Assembly: GCA_022925895.1 (NCBI GenBank) | Contig: JAKSYS010000013.1 | Span: forward strand, 1 to 64,000 | From: Fragilaria crotonensis | Lineage: Eukaryota; Bacillariophyta; Fragilariophyceae; Fragilariales; Fragilariaceae | Direction: 5' to 3' | DNA: 64,000 bases | Shown: piece after piece, positions 21,455-31,503 of the stretch | Layout of the letters: each line of letters starts with the position of its first letter | Numbering within the stretch: the first letter of the stretch is position 1 | The notes under the pieces: model-generated | The model's database searches: none | Told to the model about the DNA's origin: nothing | Seen by the model: the letters and a program-made list of their open reading frames with translations, nothing else | Program-made: the position numbers and the translations under genes

Positions 21455-22555
21455 TTAAATGTCCTGGCTCTCCGTTGCGATCTTTCGCCACTCATCCATG
21501 TACTTGAATCCCAAGTGACGACACAAGTCGCTACCGTTGAATTCCTCCTCCGTCAGGTCTCGATAGGACTCTATGCGAGCTGGAACCCCTGAGACGCGTG
21601 CAAGGAATGGTACTGGCTTGGTCACAATTGACTTGGGTGCGACAACTGCGCCGTCGCCAACGGATATGTTTCCTAGTACTGTTGCTCCGGGGTGCAGTAT
21701 GACACCATTTCCTATCTTTGGGTGACGATCACCGTTTTCCTTTCCAGTACCACCCAACGTGACTCCTTGCAGGATGCTAGTATCTTGACCCACCACTGCA
21801 GTCTCCCCGATGACAACACCGCCTCCTGTACTGAGGTATGTACCAGGCCCTATTACGGCGGCGGGATGAATGTCTGCAGAGAATTTCCGCGAGACAGTAG
21901 ATTGCATATAATATGCCAGTCCTGACCTACCCGCTTCCCACAGCCGATGGCCGACTCGGTAGCAAACCAAGGCATGAAAGCCTTTATGGAATAGAATTGT
22001 GGTCATAATGTTGCCTGCGCTTGGACTGCGCATCGCCACGGCCATGATATCGCGCTCAATAGCCTTTTCGTCGTCTGGCGTCAGCGCGTCAAGGAAGAGA
22101 TTTTTGATGGCAGTGGCGGGCATAAGCTCCGTCTCAATCTCATGCGAAATGTTGGTTACAATGGCTTCTAGAAGGGATTTGTGAAACAGAATCCCTTGAT
22201 ATAGCTGTGCCCCAGCATCCGGTTCTACAGTCAAAGCGTGTTGGGCCTCTTCTTTGGCTTGCTCCCAAAGGAGGTTGGAACGAGTTGTTGATTGAATCGA
22301 CTCAAGTAGGGCATTCCATCGAAGCCGTGAGTCAAAGAGAGATGACACAGAGTCAAGCGTCAGGCTTGACTCCAATGTGACATCCTCGTCAACACCATTT
22401 GTCTCACTTGTCAAATCGGACCAGGTGTTGCGGGTGCCATCGTGGATTGCAGGAAGCGCACGATTATACACCTTGAAACGTACTGGGCAAACGGGCACAA
22501 ACGCATGCAACTGAGCCAGCCAAGCCAAGGAGAGAATCGGCGGAAAGCGCCTCAT
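21455..22555 (-). CDS. Serine O-acetyltransferase, plastid-targeted
   Basis: The enzyme makes O-acetylserine from serine and acetyl-CoA, the step before cysteine synthase. I chose the Met at 22555 (366 residues) because it opens a signal peptide, MRRFPPILSLAWLAQL, followed by HAFVPVCP, a diatom plastid cleavage motif; 45 further in-frame codons upstream would bury it. After a transit and linker region come the N-terminal helical domain (WEQAKEEA, ERDIMAVAMRSPSAGN, FHKGFHALVCYRVGHRLW) and the left-handed beta-helix (about residues 226-320). This contains SADIHPAA with the first active-site His and GGTGKENGDRHPKIG with the second. The C-terminal tail (SYRDLTEEEFNG) is longer than in bacteria. 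It lies in tandem with the aldolase and subtilase genes, all on the minus strand, with no sign of joint transcription. Confidence 0.93.
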   Translation of the reverse strand: MRRFPPILSLAWLAQLHAFVPVCPVRFKVYNRALPAIHDGTRNTWSDLTSETNGVDEDVTLESSLTLDSVSSLFDSRLRWNALLESIQSTTRSNLLWEQAKEEAQHALTVEPDAGAQLYQGILFHKSLLEAIVTNISHEIETELMPATAIKNLFLDALTPDDEKAIERDIMAVAMRSPSAGNIMTTILFHKGFHALVCYRVGHRLWEAGRSGLAYYMQSTVSRKFSADIHPAAVIGPGTYLSTGGGVVIGETAVVGQDTSILQGVTLGGTGKENGDRHPKIGNGVILHPGATVLGNISVGDGAVVAPKSIVTKPVPFLARVSGVPARIESYRDLTEEEFNGSDLCRHLGFKYMDEWRKIATESQDI

Positions 22556-23214
22556 CAATGCTGTTTGAGGTCGTAACTCGTTAGATTGTGGCCTTCGCAT
22601 CGAAATACGAGTTCTGGACAGTCGGTGAAAGAGATGACCTGGCCGAATGCTGTCGCTGTATGAGTGCCAGTGTATAAAGGTAGACGTCAAGCTGAAAATT
22701 CACAGATTGTCTATGGCCTATCTTTCACCACAGCGCTGATCGTCGTTCGCAATTCGTTGGGACTTCGACATCGGGTGCTCTCTTGAACCTCAGCATTCGA
22801 ATCGGCCTGGAGCCTGGAGGAGTGCCGAGAAACTTCCCTCGTTCCACCACAATGAAAAGTGGTACTAGTACGGTGAAAGGACAGGCGACGAAACCAGAAA
22901 ATGTCACTCGGATGTCCGAAAACCGATGACGCCCTTGGACGCTTATGCGGTACCTGTTCCTGTACGTCAACCCTACACAGTACTCAGTAATTTGCACACT
23001 TGGCCGCCACCCACCGCCTACAACACCAACCATCATAAGATGCCCGCTGCCCGCCACGCCCATGTATGCCGAAGGCAGAATTAGAGCGTTTTCATTCCTA
23101 CGAGTACATGCAACAGGAAAGATTAGGCAAATGAGGGCGTTAGCTCTCTTCACTACATAGGAAATTCGTTATCCACTGGACATTCCAAACCTAAGACGAC
23201 ACTAATGGAATACT

Positions 23215-24108
23215 TCATGTCTTGGACGCCTCAAAGATGCTGCCAATCGATTCATCCAACATGTTGTTGAAATCTTCGTCGCTCAGCTGATGAGTCAACC
23301 CTTCCGTCAAGGCGCGTGAGAAGCTGGCGACCATGCCGTGTTGTTTTGCCAAGAGCTCATTGGCGTGTTGCCGGGTGTAACCACCAGAGAGAGCCACGAC
23401 GCGCAGGCATTTCGGATGAGCGATCAGCTCCTTGTAGAAGTCGGGGATTTCTGGGAGAGTCAGTTTCAGCATGATGACTTCGCCCTGACCCAACTGGTAC
23501 ATATGTTCCAGGATCGATTTCTTCAAGAGATTCTCAATCATGGCCTTGTCAGTAGCCTTAATATCAACTTCTGGCTCCAAGATTGGGACGAGTCCTGCGG
23601 CAATGATGCGCTTCCCAAGCCTGAACTGCTGTTCGACGATGTCGGCAATGCCTGCTGGGTTCGCATGGTAAATGACGGAACGCATCTTTGTACCAAAGAC
23701 GCCAGCTTCCTTGGCGCGCTTGAGAAGATCGTCGAGTTGCGGAATTGGCTTCATGAGCTGAACGCCCAGTCGCTCAGGTTCCAATCCCTTGTCGACCTTA
23801 AGGAAGGGCACAATCCTTTTGCTTTCCCATAAGTATTGGGCTGTTGGAACTCCATTGACCTGTCGATCCATGGTGTCTTCGAACAAGATACTCCCCAAGA
23901 TTCGATCACCATCGAAGACAGGGGAAGTCATGATGCGCGCTCGCATCTGATGAATGATGTCGAACATTGCTTTTTCGTCCTCCTCGTATTCTTTCTTGTC
24001 AATACCGTAGAGCTTAAGGGCCTTCGGGGTGGACCCGCCCGATTGATCCAAAGCGGCCAGAAAGCCATCTTTAGTGCGTACCTTCTCAAATTGCTGTTCG
24101 AATGACAT
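23215..24108 (-). CDS. Class I fructose-bisphosphate aldolase, bacterial-type, cytosolic
   Basis: This reads as a full 297-residue enzyme in a single exon. The N-terminus (MSFEQQFEKVRTKDGFLAA) is directly the mature start with no signal or transit peptide, so it should act in the cytosol. Recognisable blocks are ALDQSGGSTPKAL, ILFEDTMDRQVNG, FLKVDKGLE, TKMRSVI, LVPILEPEVDI and EVIMLKLTLPEIPDFY, whose Lys is the expected Schiff base, then ALSGGYTR for phosphate binding. This is the form found in some bacteria and, as a cytosolic isoform usually called Fba4, in diatoms. It splits fructose 1,6-bisphosphate to triose phosphates, or runs in reverse in gluconeogenesis, without a metal ion. The 5' region (24109-24507) shows no clear promoter element. 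Between it and the acetyltransferase gene (22556-23214) I see no further gene. Confidence 0.95.
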   Translation of the reverse strand: MSFEQQFEKVRTKDGFLAALDQSGGSTPKALKLYGIDKKEYEEDEKAMFDIIHQMRARIMTSPVFDGDRILGSILFEDTMDRQVNGVPTAQYLWESKRIVPFLKVDKGLEPERLGVQLMKPIPQLDDLLKRAKEAGVFGTKMRSVIYHANPAGIADIVEQQFRLGKRIIAAGLVPILEPEVDIKATDKAMIENLLKKSILEHMYQLGQGEVIMLKLTLPEIPDFYKELIAHPKCLRVVALSGGYTRQHANELLAKQHGMVASFSRALTEGLTHQLSDEDFNNMLDESIGSIFEASKT

Positions 24109-24507
24109 AGTGTAAACTTTATGAGAGGATTGATGGTGGGATTCTCTTCTCTGTTACTTTTTTTACTTGTGTCGTGCCTGCAGAAAAATGTGAGCTCCTC
24201 CGAGGATGTGCATTGACATTCAGGGTTCTCATTTGAAAGGGACACGTTCAGTTCGGTACTGAAATCTACGTGAATCGATGATGGTGACGCAGCCAAGAGG
24301 TCGTGTTCCTATTGGTGATGCGTGATGCATGACGCCTGGTGTCGTGAAAGATCGACGGCGAAATGTGGGCAAAACACAGCAAAACCGCATAAGTTCTGCA
24401 TTTGTTCGCATCTCTCGCCCTGTTTTCATTCTATGTTTCAGAGTTCAGACAGACAGTACTTTGAGTACCAGGTACCAGGTACTGTACAGGACAGAGTACA
24501 TGCACAC

Positions 24508-24568
24508 CAGAGACGGGAATTTCAAACCCAGCCCACCCAAACCCACGGCCCACCCAAACCCATTGGGT
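24508..24568 (+). repeat. End of a hAT-type MITE truncated at the Harbinger insertion
   Basis: Begins CAGAGACGGGAATTTC, the same end as the MITE at 62335-62978, and continues with the same CCCACCCAAACCC-type repeats up to CCATTGGGT, directly before the TAA duplication of the Harbinger element. The sequence beyond the Harbinger right end does not continue the MITE, so the rest is lost. Confidence 0.65.
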
Positions 24569-24571
24569 TAA

Positions 24572-24633
24572 GGCCCTTCCTTATGGTAGACAAAAACTCG
24601 ATATGAAAGTTGAGCCCCAACTTTATTTTTCGA
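24572..24633 (+). repeat. Harbinger left terminal inverted repeat (second element)
   Basis: About 62 bases pairing with 28605-28666 with few differences, mostly in the stretch after position 20. It contains its own small palindrome AAGTTGAGCCCCAACTT. Confidence 0.9.
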
Positions 24634-24780
24634 TAATGCGTACGCACCGACCTTACGGTGAAACACTTAAGAGTTGGCTTTTCCGGGTGCTTTGTATCCA
24701 GATTTTTGAGTGAAGAACTCTGGAGTCTGCTGAAGTACCTTGTTTGGTACTACAATTGTTGATATACATCGTCATCGACC

Positions 24781-26043
24781 ATGTTGCCCTCCTCTTCCAA
24801 GAAGACTGCTTCCAAGAAGCTGGAGACTCTAAGATTTGTTGGTTCCTCCAAGTTCATGAAGGAACTACAGAAGACTGTGTTTTTTGCGGCCTACGATTCT
24901 GTCATATTTTCCTCTGGAAGGAGCATGACCGACAGGGAGCAGAAAGAGTTACTTCGTGCCAGCATTATCGGATGTGGTGAACCCGATGTAATGACCCTCC
25001 CACAACAGATGGTTGCTGGGGTGAATCAATTCTCTCACCTTTATGACGATGTTGAAATCGACATAAATGACGACCGGAATGCTGCATCGTCCGCAAGTGT
25101 CGTTGCTGGTAACACTCCTAGTACCAGAGGCAACATGGTGTTGCCACCACTATGTGACAAAAAGCTTAAGGACTGCTTCTTTCCACAAAAGAGTTCTGGT
25201 GGGAAACTTGCAATCTTTGCTGACAAGCCTGACGGGATAACCAACGCCATGTTGATTGCGAAGAATCTGAGCAACCCAGTACATGTTTCTACTGATACAA
25301 TTATGAGGGGTGCGAAGGAAGTACTGAGGAATGGTAGGAAGGCACTTGCATGTGCCAAGGATGCCAATAGTGACTATAGAGATGGAACTCTTCCATCTGG
25401 AAGAACAATTGCCGATTACTACAGGTACATACGTGAAAGCATGTACCAAAAACTGAAAGGTGGAACTGGGGCGTCGAGTATTGATGATGGCGATGACGAT
25501 GCTTTCGGAACTTCTGACAACGAGAAAGAGGATTGTGATGAATCCAATGTTGCTGACACTGAGATGCCAGAGGATTATGTTTTTACTGGCATGATCGCTT
25601 TCTTTCTTTGGGGATTCATCGTTGAGTCTCCAGAGCAGGAGGTGTATCGTTCTAAGCAATTTCAAGTAAATGACAGTGCTCGTGAGGAGCGAGCACTTAA
25701 TTCAAGAAAAGCGGTGAAGAAAGAGGCTGCTACGGTTGCACCAAAGGAGCGCAATGGCAGTATTCCCTTGGTAGAGTCGCCGTTTCGACGTGGAGTGATG
25801 TTGGACCAGCAGAAGATCGAGATTGCCAAATTGACGGCATTCTCGTCCTCTGAAGAGAGGCGCTCAGCCAATGATGACTACACTTCACAATTGACTCACC
25901 TTCAGACCGAAATTGACAACAGATTCGAATTGGCAAAAATATTGAAGGTGTCTGAAAGTGATCATCCACTTGTCCTGGAAATACAGTCACTCATGGCCGA
26001 GAAGAGCGTGCTGGCGGAAGAATACAAGAAAACGCAAATCTAA
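24781..26043 (+). CDS. Harbinger accessory protein (second element)
   Basis: A single open frame of 420 residues from the Met at 24781, about 150 bases inside the left inverted repeat. The N-terminus is basic and Ser/Lys-rich. The middle contains YRYIRESMYQKLKGG and an acidic DDGDDDAFGTSDNEKED stretch. The segment at about residues 270-285, FTGMIAFFLWGFIVESP, is hydrophobic. The C-terminal third is a charged helix (DQQKIEIAKLTAFSS, then ELAKILKVSESDHPLVLEI) suited to a coiled coil. I see no clear Myb/SANT signature, and no sequence similarity to the accessory protein of the element at 14387, so the two belong to different Harbinger lineages. A Ser/Thr-rich open stretch (26044-26353, another frame) follows and could be the original C-terminus. 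Confidence 0.7.
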   Translation: MLPSSSKKTASKKLETLRFVGSSKFMKELQKTVFFAAYDSVIFSSGRSMTDREQKELLRASIIGCGEPDVMTLPQQMVAGVNQFSHLYDDVEIDINDDRNAASSASVVAGNTPSTRGNMVLPPLCDKKLKDCFFPQKSSGGKLAIFADKPDGITNAMLIAKNLSNPVHVSTDTIMRGAKEVLRNGRKALACAKDANSDYRDGTLPSGRTIADYYRYIRESMYQKLKGGTGASSIDDGDDDAFGTSDNEKEDCDESNVADTEMPEDYVFTGMIAFFLWGFIVESPEQEVYRSKQFQVNDSAREERALNSRKAVKKEAATVAPKERNGSIPLVESPFRRGVMLDQQKIEIAKLTAFSSSEERRSANDDYTSQLTHLQTEIDNRFELAKILKVSESDHPLVLEIQSLMAEKSVLAEEYKKTQI

Positions 26044-26495
26044 GTTGAACTCAAAGCGTCGTCATACCGATGTCATGTTTGAGGAAGCCTTTGGTTCTCG
26101 TCGCCGAGGAAATCCAACTCTGTTATCTGAAAATAGCTGTGACGGCAGTAGTACTGCCATGACGCATATGAGCTCGACACCGCCAACATTGTCTGTTTCC
26201 TTTCCTTCAGTGACAGAAGCGCACCGTTCCATGTCGTTTACTAGTCCTTCTGCTGTGCTGCCAAGTACTACTACCACGCAGGATGCAACACATCCTCCTT
26301 ATGAAGAAATGACAACTCCTGACCGTGATTTCACGTCAGACGTCCATGACTAAGTGTGAAGAATACTACTGCTCTCATCATTCTAAAGAGTCAATGTCAA
26401 GTTGTAATATGATTATAAAGATGAGCCGTGATAAGTGTACCTACACTAGTACTCCTAGTGAAGGAGACGCCAACGTATGTGCAATTCCAATTTTC

Positions 26496-27899
26496 TCACA
26501 CGTTTGGTGGGTGTTGTCGATTTCGCGTCCCTGGCCATTGCACTTCTGATTTTGAAAAGGCAATGTCAAAATGCTGAACGAGCTTGCTTCGGAAGTAGGA
26601 TAACGAAAGGTTCTTGACAACCCTTACCCTTGAGCGACCATCACTTTCATAAATCCGTTCTTGCCTTGACCGCTGCTGGTTTCCGTGCCGGTCAGAATTA
26701 TTGATAAAGCTATTGTTGTGCACATGTTCGTTGTATGTAGGAGTAGGTAGTACTACATGTGATGAGGCATCGTACCTTCGAAGTTCACTTGGTGTAAACA
26801 GTCGCCTGATCCCTTCTGGCAAATGATCATTCACATCATTCATGTCATGAAGACCAAGATTTCCTTCCCAGATGGATGAGGCGCCATTTTCCCATCCTCT
26901 ATCAAGGCCATCTACCTCAAGGAGCATGTTGTGTAGTGCACAACAGGTCAAAAATATCTTGTCGCCCGCTTCCTGTCTACCTAAGCGAATACCAGTCTTC
27001 AACACTCGAAATCGGCCTTTGAGGATTCCAAAAGTGCATTCTACGTCCTTTCTGACTGATTCTAACCACTTAGAAAACCGAATCTCGGTGCGACGGCATG
27101 ATGTCTTTATGGGCGGTACCGTTGTTGGCCAGTTTAGATAGCCATTGTCTACTATTACCCATGCTCCCTTGTATTTGACTCTCACAATGGTGCCATCGGC
27201 AGCCCTTTCATACAGTTCAAACTCAGCATCATCCAATACAGTACCTTCCGACAAGGCGACGACAAAGCTGTCAAACAAGACAAGGGTCTTGTCGTTCCAC
27301 CTTGCTGGGTGACCTGTTGTTGTGGCAAGGATCCGTCGTCGGTTGTTCACTGTGATGTTGTATGTTCTTGCAGTGTGCGAAGTTTTGAAGCCGAGGTGAC
27401 TCTGCCTCAGTCGGTATTCTATCTTCTCAAACACAATGTGAGTGGCATCACAAGAGCCAACACAACCAGGAAGTCCCACCCTTGAGTACTCCTCTGTGTG
27501 AATTGCAGCATCGTCGGCAGTTCTCGGAGCAATTACATACAGTTGGTACAGCTTGGTACTACCGTAAGTGATGAAGGCATGAAAGAACACACGAATAACT
27601 TCTTCGCTAATTCCTGTATTCTCGGACAGGTCGTCAAAGGTCCAACCGCGACCAAGATAACGTAGAGCACATAGGATGAGGAGGGGGAGAGGAGTTGCCG
27701 GTTGGCGGGCAACATCAATGGCACCCGCTTTCCACCTCTTGAACAAAGGTTCGTCTTCGGCAAGGGCAGCCAATGCCTTGAAGCTTCCGTAAGGCATTCG
27801 AAAGCGGCGGCGAAAGACTTTGTTAAATCTTGGATTGTCAAGATGAGGATTCTCGACGTACATGTTATACCTGGTAGGAGTACGTACATCATGTGTCAC
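26496..27899 (-). CDS. Harbinger DDE_4-type transposase, full length
   Basis: This is a 467-residue open frame. The N-terminal part (VFRRRFRMPYGSFKALAAL) is the helical DNA-binding region. LPLLILCALRYLGRG and FDDLSENTGISEEVIRVFF form the helix-turn-helix block. The catalytic part has VGSCDATHIVF (first Asp), VIVDNGYLNWPTT (second Asp) and RKDVECTFGILKGRFRVLK (Glu), the usual PIF/Harbinger triad, and then CCALHNMLLEVDG. All three acids are present and no stop interrupts them. The Met at 27899 sits just after a possible 3' splice site, and an upstream open stretch (28380-28015) may be a first exon ending at GTAAGA (28017-28012), but the splice I tried does not keep frame. It cuts and pastes the element together with the accessory protein. 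Confidence 0.92.
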   Translation of the reverse strand: MTHDVRTPTRYNMYVENPHLDNPRFNKVFRRRFRMPYGSFKALAALAEDEPLFKRWKAGAIDVARQPATPLPLLILCALRYLGRGWTFDDLSENTGISEEVIRVFFHAFITYGSTKLYQLYVIAPRTADDAAIHTEEYSRVGLPGCVGSCDATHIVFEKIEYRLRQSHLGFKTSHTARTYNITVNNRRRILATTTGHPARWNDKTLVLFDSFVVALSEGTVLDDAEFELYERAADGTIVRVKYKGAWVIVDNGYLNWPTTVPPIKTSCRRTEIRFSKWLESVRKDVECTFGILKGRFRVLKTGIRLGRQEAGDKIFLTCCALHNMLLEVDGLDRGWENGASSIWEGNLGLHDMNDVNDHLPEGIRRLFTPSELRRYDASSHVVLPTPTYNEHVHNNSFINNSDRHGNQQRSRQERIYESDGRSRVRVVKNLSLSYFRSKLVQHFDIAFSKSEVQWPGTRNRQHPPNV

Positions 27900-28014
27900 C
27901 GTGGGCAGGTGTCGAGGACAAGACAGCAGACAAGTACATGCAGAGAAAGGATGACAACAAGAAGAAATGAGATCACATCAAAAGTTAGGGATGCAATGAT
28001 GTTGAAGACGAATT

Positions 28015-28380
28015 TCATTTTCTTACCATAATGACATGCGAGGTAACAGCGCGTTTGCCTTCCAGTAACTGGATCAGTAAACATGACAACTTGTTTTCTT
28101 TCCTTCTCTTTTGGATGACGTGCTGTTGTAACATGGCTAAGAAATCCTGATCCTCATGCGGCTCGTTGTCTTCACGTGTTTGCAGGAGTGAGTTGCCGAA
28201 CAGGAATTCCGCAGCCACACCGTCAAATTCTTCATTCGATCTTGTATTCACAAAGTCTCTTCGCATTAAGCTTGCCACTAACAATGCCCTGGGCGAAGGT
28301 TTGGGGGCGACGATCGAATGTGTCTCTCTCTTCAGAAGTGCGGGAGAAGGGTGTCCCATCACGGTGTTGATATGGGACAA
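28015..28380 (-). other. Possible N-terminal exon of the Harbinger transposase
   Basis: An open stretch of 121 residues upstream of the transposase (MSHINTVMGHPSPALLK start, then basic RRKENKLSCLLIQLLEGKR). It ends at a good 5' splice site, ATG|GTAAGA, on the minus strand. The available acceptor (CTACCAG near 27866) does not join in frame, so this may be a separate small gene or an exon whose true acceptor I missed. Confidence 0.35.
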
Positions 28381-28604
28381 TCACAGTGTTGACGCCCGTG
28401 ATGATGGTCTCGATTTGTGTGACGATTGTACAATCGGAGAAGATTCGTTTCCTGATTCACTCGACTCGAATTCGTCAAACTTTTCACAGGAAAGTTGGTT
28501 GTGAAAGTTCGGGCCCAACTTTGAGGAACAACTTTCATGAAAAAAGTTGAGGCTCGAGGAACTTTGTTTTTCGATCAACTTTTCTAGCGTAAGGACGGTA
28601 AAGT

Positions 28605-28666
28605 TGAAAAATAAAGTTGGGGCTCAACTTTCACGTCCAATTTTTTTTCTACCATAAGGAAGGGCC
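28605..28666 (-). repeat. Harbinger right terminal inverted repeat (second element)
   Basis: Mirrors 24572-24633 and is followed by the TAA duplication at 28667-28669. Just inside (28495-28600) are further AAAGTTG words in both directions that can fold into a long imperfect hairpin. Confidence 0.9.
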
Positions 28667-28669
28667 TAA

Positions 28670-31503
28670 CTGTCACAAGGCATGCATGCAGGGCCATGTA
28701 GAAGTTGAGGTACGTCACTTGTTAGTTGTTGCATGGTACCAGTAGCAGCAGGTACTACAGTGCGAAAACGAGAACCGGGATGCGGGATCCAAGATCCAAT
28801 TCTGCCATGTGTGTTTGTGTGAGTGGTACCAGTAGGCAAAACGGTGGGCACACACGCCCCACAGACGGCACGACGACGGTTTGTCACAACTACCACACTT
28901 CCTGCGTCTGCAGGCGTGCGACTTTTCTTCGCTTCCCAAGGTGCGTTTCAAGGGCCGGATCCGAATAGAATGTAATCGGAGTATGCATGTTCTTGCACTA
29001 CATGCATACTCCACTCCATCAAGGATGAACAAAGCCGTGTCGAGAGAGCGATGCATGCTATTTGTCACAGCAACGTCGCAGTTTCGGGGGGCTGACACAG
29101 TTATCGCCAACGCTTGCACTTCCGACTCCGACGGCTGACAAAAGAAATTGTCTCGAGACGAGACCAGAGAGTTGGGGCAGCTGACACCAAGACACTCTTG
29201 TGAATGCTGTAGCATGAACTCGGAGTACACGGGAACGCATGGCCTCAGTCACAACGGACAAACAACTGTTCCAGTGTCAACATTGAAGCCATTCTTTAAG
29301 GTTTACCATTGAAAGGATTGATGTCAAGTACGAAACAATAAAAAGTTCAGTGAGTAAAATGGATTGGAAACGCAATCATCACATTAATTCGGCGTTGACA
29401 TCGTCATAAGATCATGAGGGATGTTGTCTCGTTTTATACCGCCCGTGTCGATGAAAGTCACACGGCCAGCTCAAACTAAAGAGCATTACTTTGGCATAGA
29501 TTAAATAAATAGGAGGTTTTCCAACAGTAGAAGGTCGATTGGAAACCGCTGCGTCTTGCGTTTGCAGTAGTATTGCGAGTACATGTGTTGTTTCGCCGGA
29601 TGTTCACATGCTCGTTATCGGTGTCCATCACTCACCTCTAAAACACAGCCTTCATCTTTCGTCTATCGTTCGTGCTCATCTGAATGCAATTCGATACAGT
29701 ACTTGTCGTCGTTGTAGTCAACAACATGGGGTTCGGATGTCGTCCAATCACAAGTACTGAAGTATAAGATTGCCCCGACGTCCCAGCTGCGAAATGATGC
29801 TGTAGGGCTGATGTCGATTGAAGATACGCACGGTACTCGAGTACCAGGGACATGGGGTAATCTTTCTTAACCCTAGTGAGAGGTCGGTTTTCGGGTTTTA
29901 TTGGCGATATGTAACGGTTTTATCATCGTTAAGTCATAACGTCATTTGGGTCGTGTTCCTTACAGAATCCTCTCGAGCCAGCCAGCTACAAACCAAAAAT
30001 TTACCTTGAGACAAAATTTCGAACATGCTTCCAGCGAAGAAGGCTTTGCAAAGATTCTTCGCACGAAGAAGGTTGATCACATGCAAACTTGAAGAAGGTT
30101 TTCCAGTGACGATCGAAATCATTCAACGAGCAAATTGTAGGAGTTGTACAGGTTCAAAAGTTACGCTGAATCTTACGTAGAAATTGTAGGGGTGTAGTCT
30201 ATTCTGGATGTGTAATTTCGTACACAATTACACAAATCGCAGCTTCTACACATACGCATCTCAATCCTCAAACGACGATGCTGTTCAATACCTCAAGTCT
30301 CATTCTTACTGACTCCTTGCGGCAGTCGAATCAACACACCAGATGATCGTTAACTGCTTCAACAACCAGTCTGGATGGGTTTGAGGTATTGTGCTGTCTT
30401 GTCGTTAGAAGTTTCGAGAACAAATGTTCGAACCTACACTTCTTGAACTGGCGGTAAGTGGGGACATGTTGTAGTGTTTGTTCGTTTTTTCTTGAGGTAT
30501 TCATCTAATGGTGTTCGTAGATTTCCTTATTAAATCCCTTCTAGTATCCAAGGCCCGCCTGATGATGAGAACCCAAACGTCACCATCATCCTCGGATTTG
30601 GCTGTTTTGTAAATAGCAGGCGATCACTTTGTGGATGAAGTTCATCAAAGCGCAGCCCCAGCATGCTGGCATGGCAACAATGTTGGCGACGACGAGTTTG
30701 TTGGCGTGTGTTTTGATCATTCTTCTCCACGACAGGAACGACATCTTGATTGCTTTCGTAGTCTTTCCCCCGGTTGTTAATTCTACGTTAGTCACCGAGA
30801 ACGTTACTGGCATTCCTTTGGACTTGAAGGACCTCAATTGCGGCGACTCGGGCGCGATGACGGTCTTGTTCCTACAACAAGGCACCGGGGGTCACTCAAC
30901 AGGCTATGACTTCGTGGACAAGAAGCAAGTACCGCAAGGTCATGGGTTCCGTGAAGCAAAGTCTGGAAAATTAACACACCGGTGACACCCCAGCCTCTCA
31001 AGGTACGCAGCATGCTGGCAAACGGCACTGTTGTGTGCTTTGTGAACATGATCAAGATGGAAGATGGATGGCAAGTAGTTTTTGTTGAATACATCCAACT
31101 GTAGCATCTTGAAGTAGGTGAAATGTCAATACAAGCAATAGCACACGACATTTCCACCAGTTGTTTTGTTCATGAGAGAGGGAGCTCTACTAGTACAGTA
31201 GTGCTACTGGGAGAAGAAAGCACTGTACCACAAGGATAGAGACTCTGAATGTACAATAAACTCGTGGAGCGTGTCAAGACCTCACAGTAGCACAGTAGAC
31301 CAATGGAGTCGTACTCCAGTGCGTCGTAGGTCAATGAAGTGACGTACGCTAGCACATGCATGTACTCAGTTTCGGGGTCAATAGCAATTGAATGCCAGCA
31401 GCGCATTCTCTGAAAACAAACGTAAAACTTGGTTTTAAGCTCAGGGTTTTCATCAATCTACTGCTCAAATTCAACCAAAGAGAATTATGAAGTCGTTTAT
31501 TGA
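28670..31503. other. Stretch without recognisable genes
   Basis: Only short open stretches occur here. The longest (29230-28715 on the minus strand, 171 residues, Cys- and His-rich in its C-terminal half; and 30629-30985 on the plus strand, 118 residues with one hydrophobic helix) show no family motif and no clear gene context. A palindromic ATGCATGT/ACATGCAT pair lies around 28983-29010. AT-rich sequence with an inverted pair TGTGTAATT/AATTACACA lies at 30211-30232. The last 400 bases lead into the E2 cassette and may include its promoter or its left end, but I find no inverted repeat. Confidence 0.5.

Larger units (their letters stand above)
24572..28666. mobile_element. PIF/Harbinger transposon, nearly intact, TAA duplication
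   Basis: The ends read GGCCCTTCCTTATGGTAGA and pair for about 60 bases, including AAAGTTGAGCCCCAACTTTA. They are flanked by TAA at 24569-24571 and at 28667-28669. Two convergent genes lie inside: an accessory protein on the plus strand (24781-26043) and a full-length DDE transposase on the minus strand (27899-26496). Both large frames are open, so this copy is the better preserved of the two Harbinger elements in the window and may have moved recently. The inner right flank (28495-28620) holds several further inverted AAAGTTG/CAACTTT words. Confidence 0.93.

Noticed and set aside
22725-23153. A 142-residue minus-strand frame between the acetyltransferase and aldolase genes
   Set aside because: Composition is unlike the neighbouring genes, no motif is visible, and it overlaps the likely promoter of the acetyltransferase gene.
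28715-29230. A 171-residue Cys/His-rich minus-strand frame
   Set aside because: No signal peptide, no regular Cys spacing, no family motif and no flanking gene context.
30629-30985. A 118-residue plus-strand frame with one hydrophobic helix
   Set aside because: Isolated, without a motif or supporting splice sites; kept only as a remark in the gene-free stretch.
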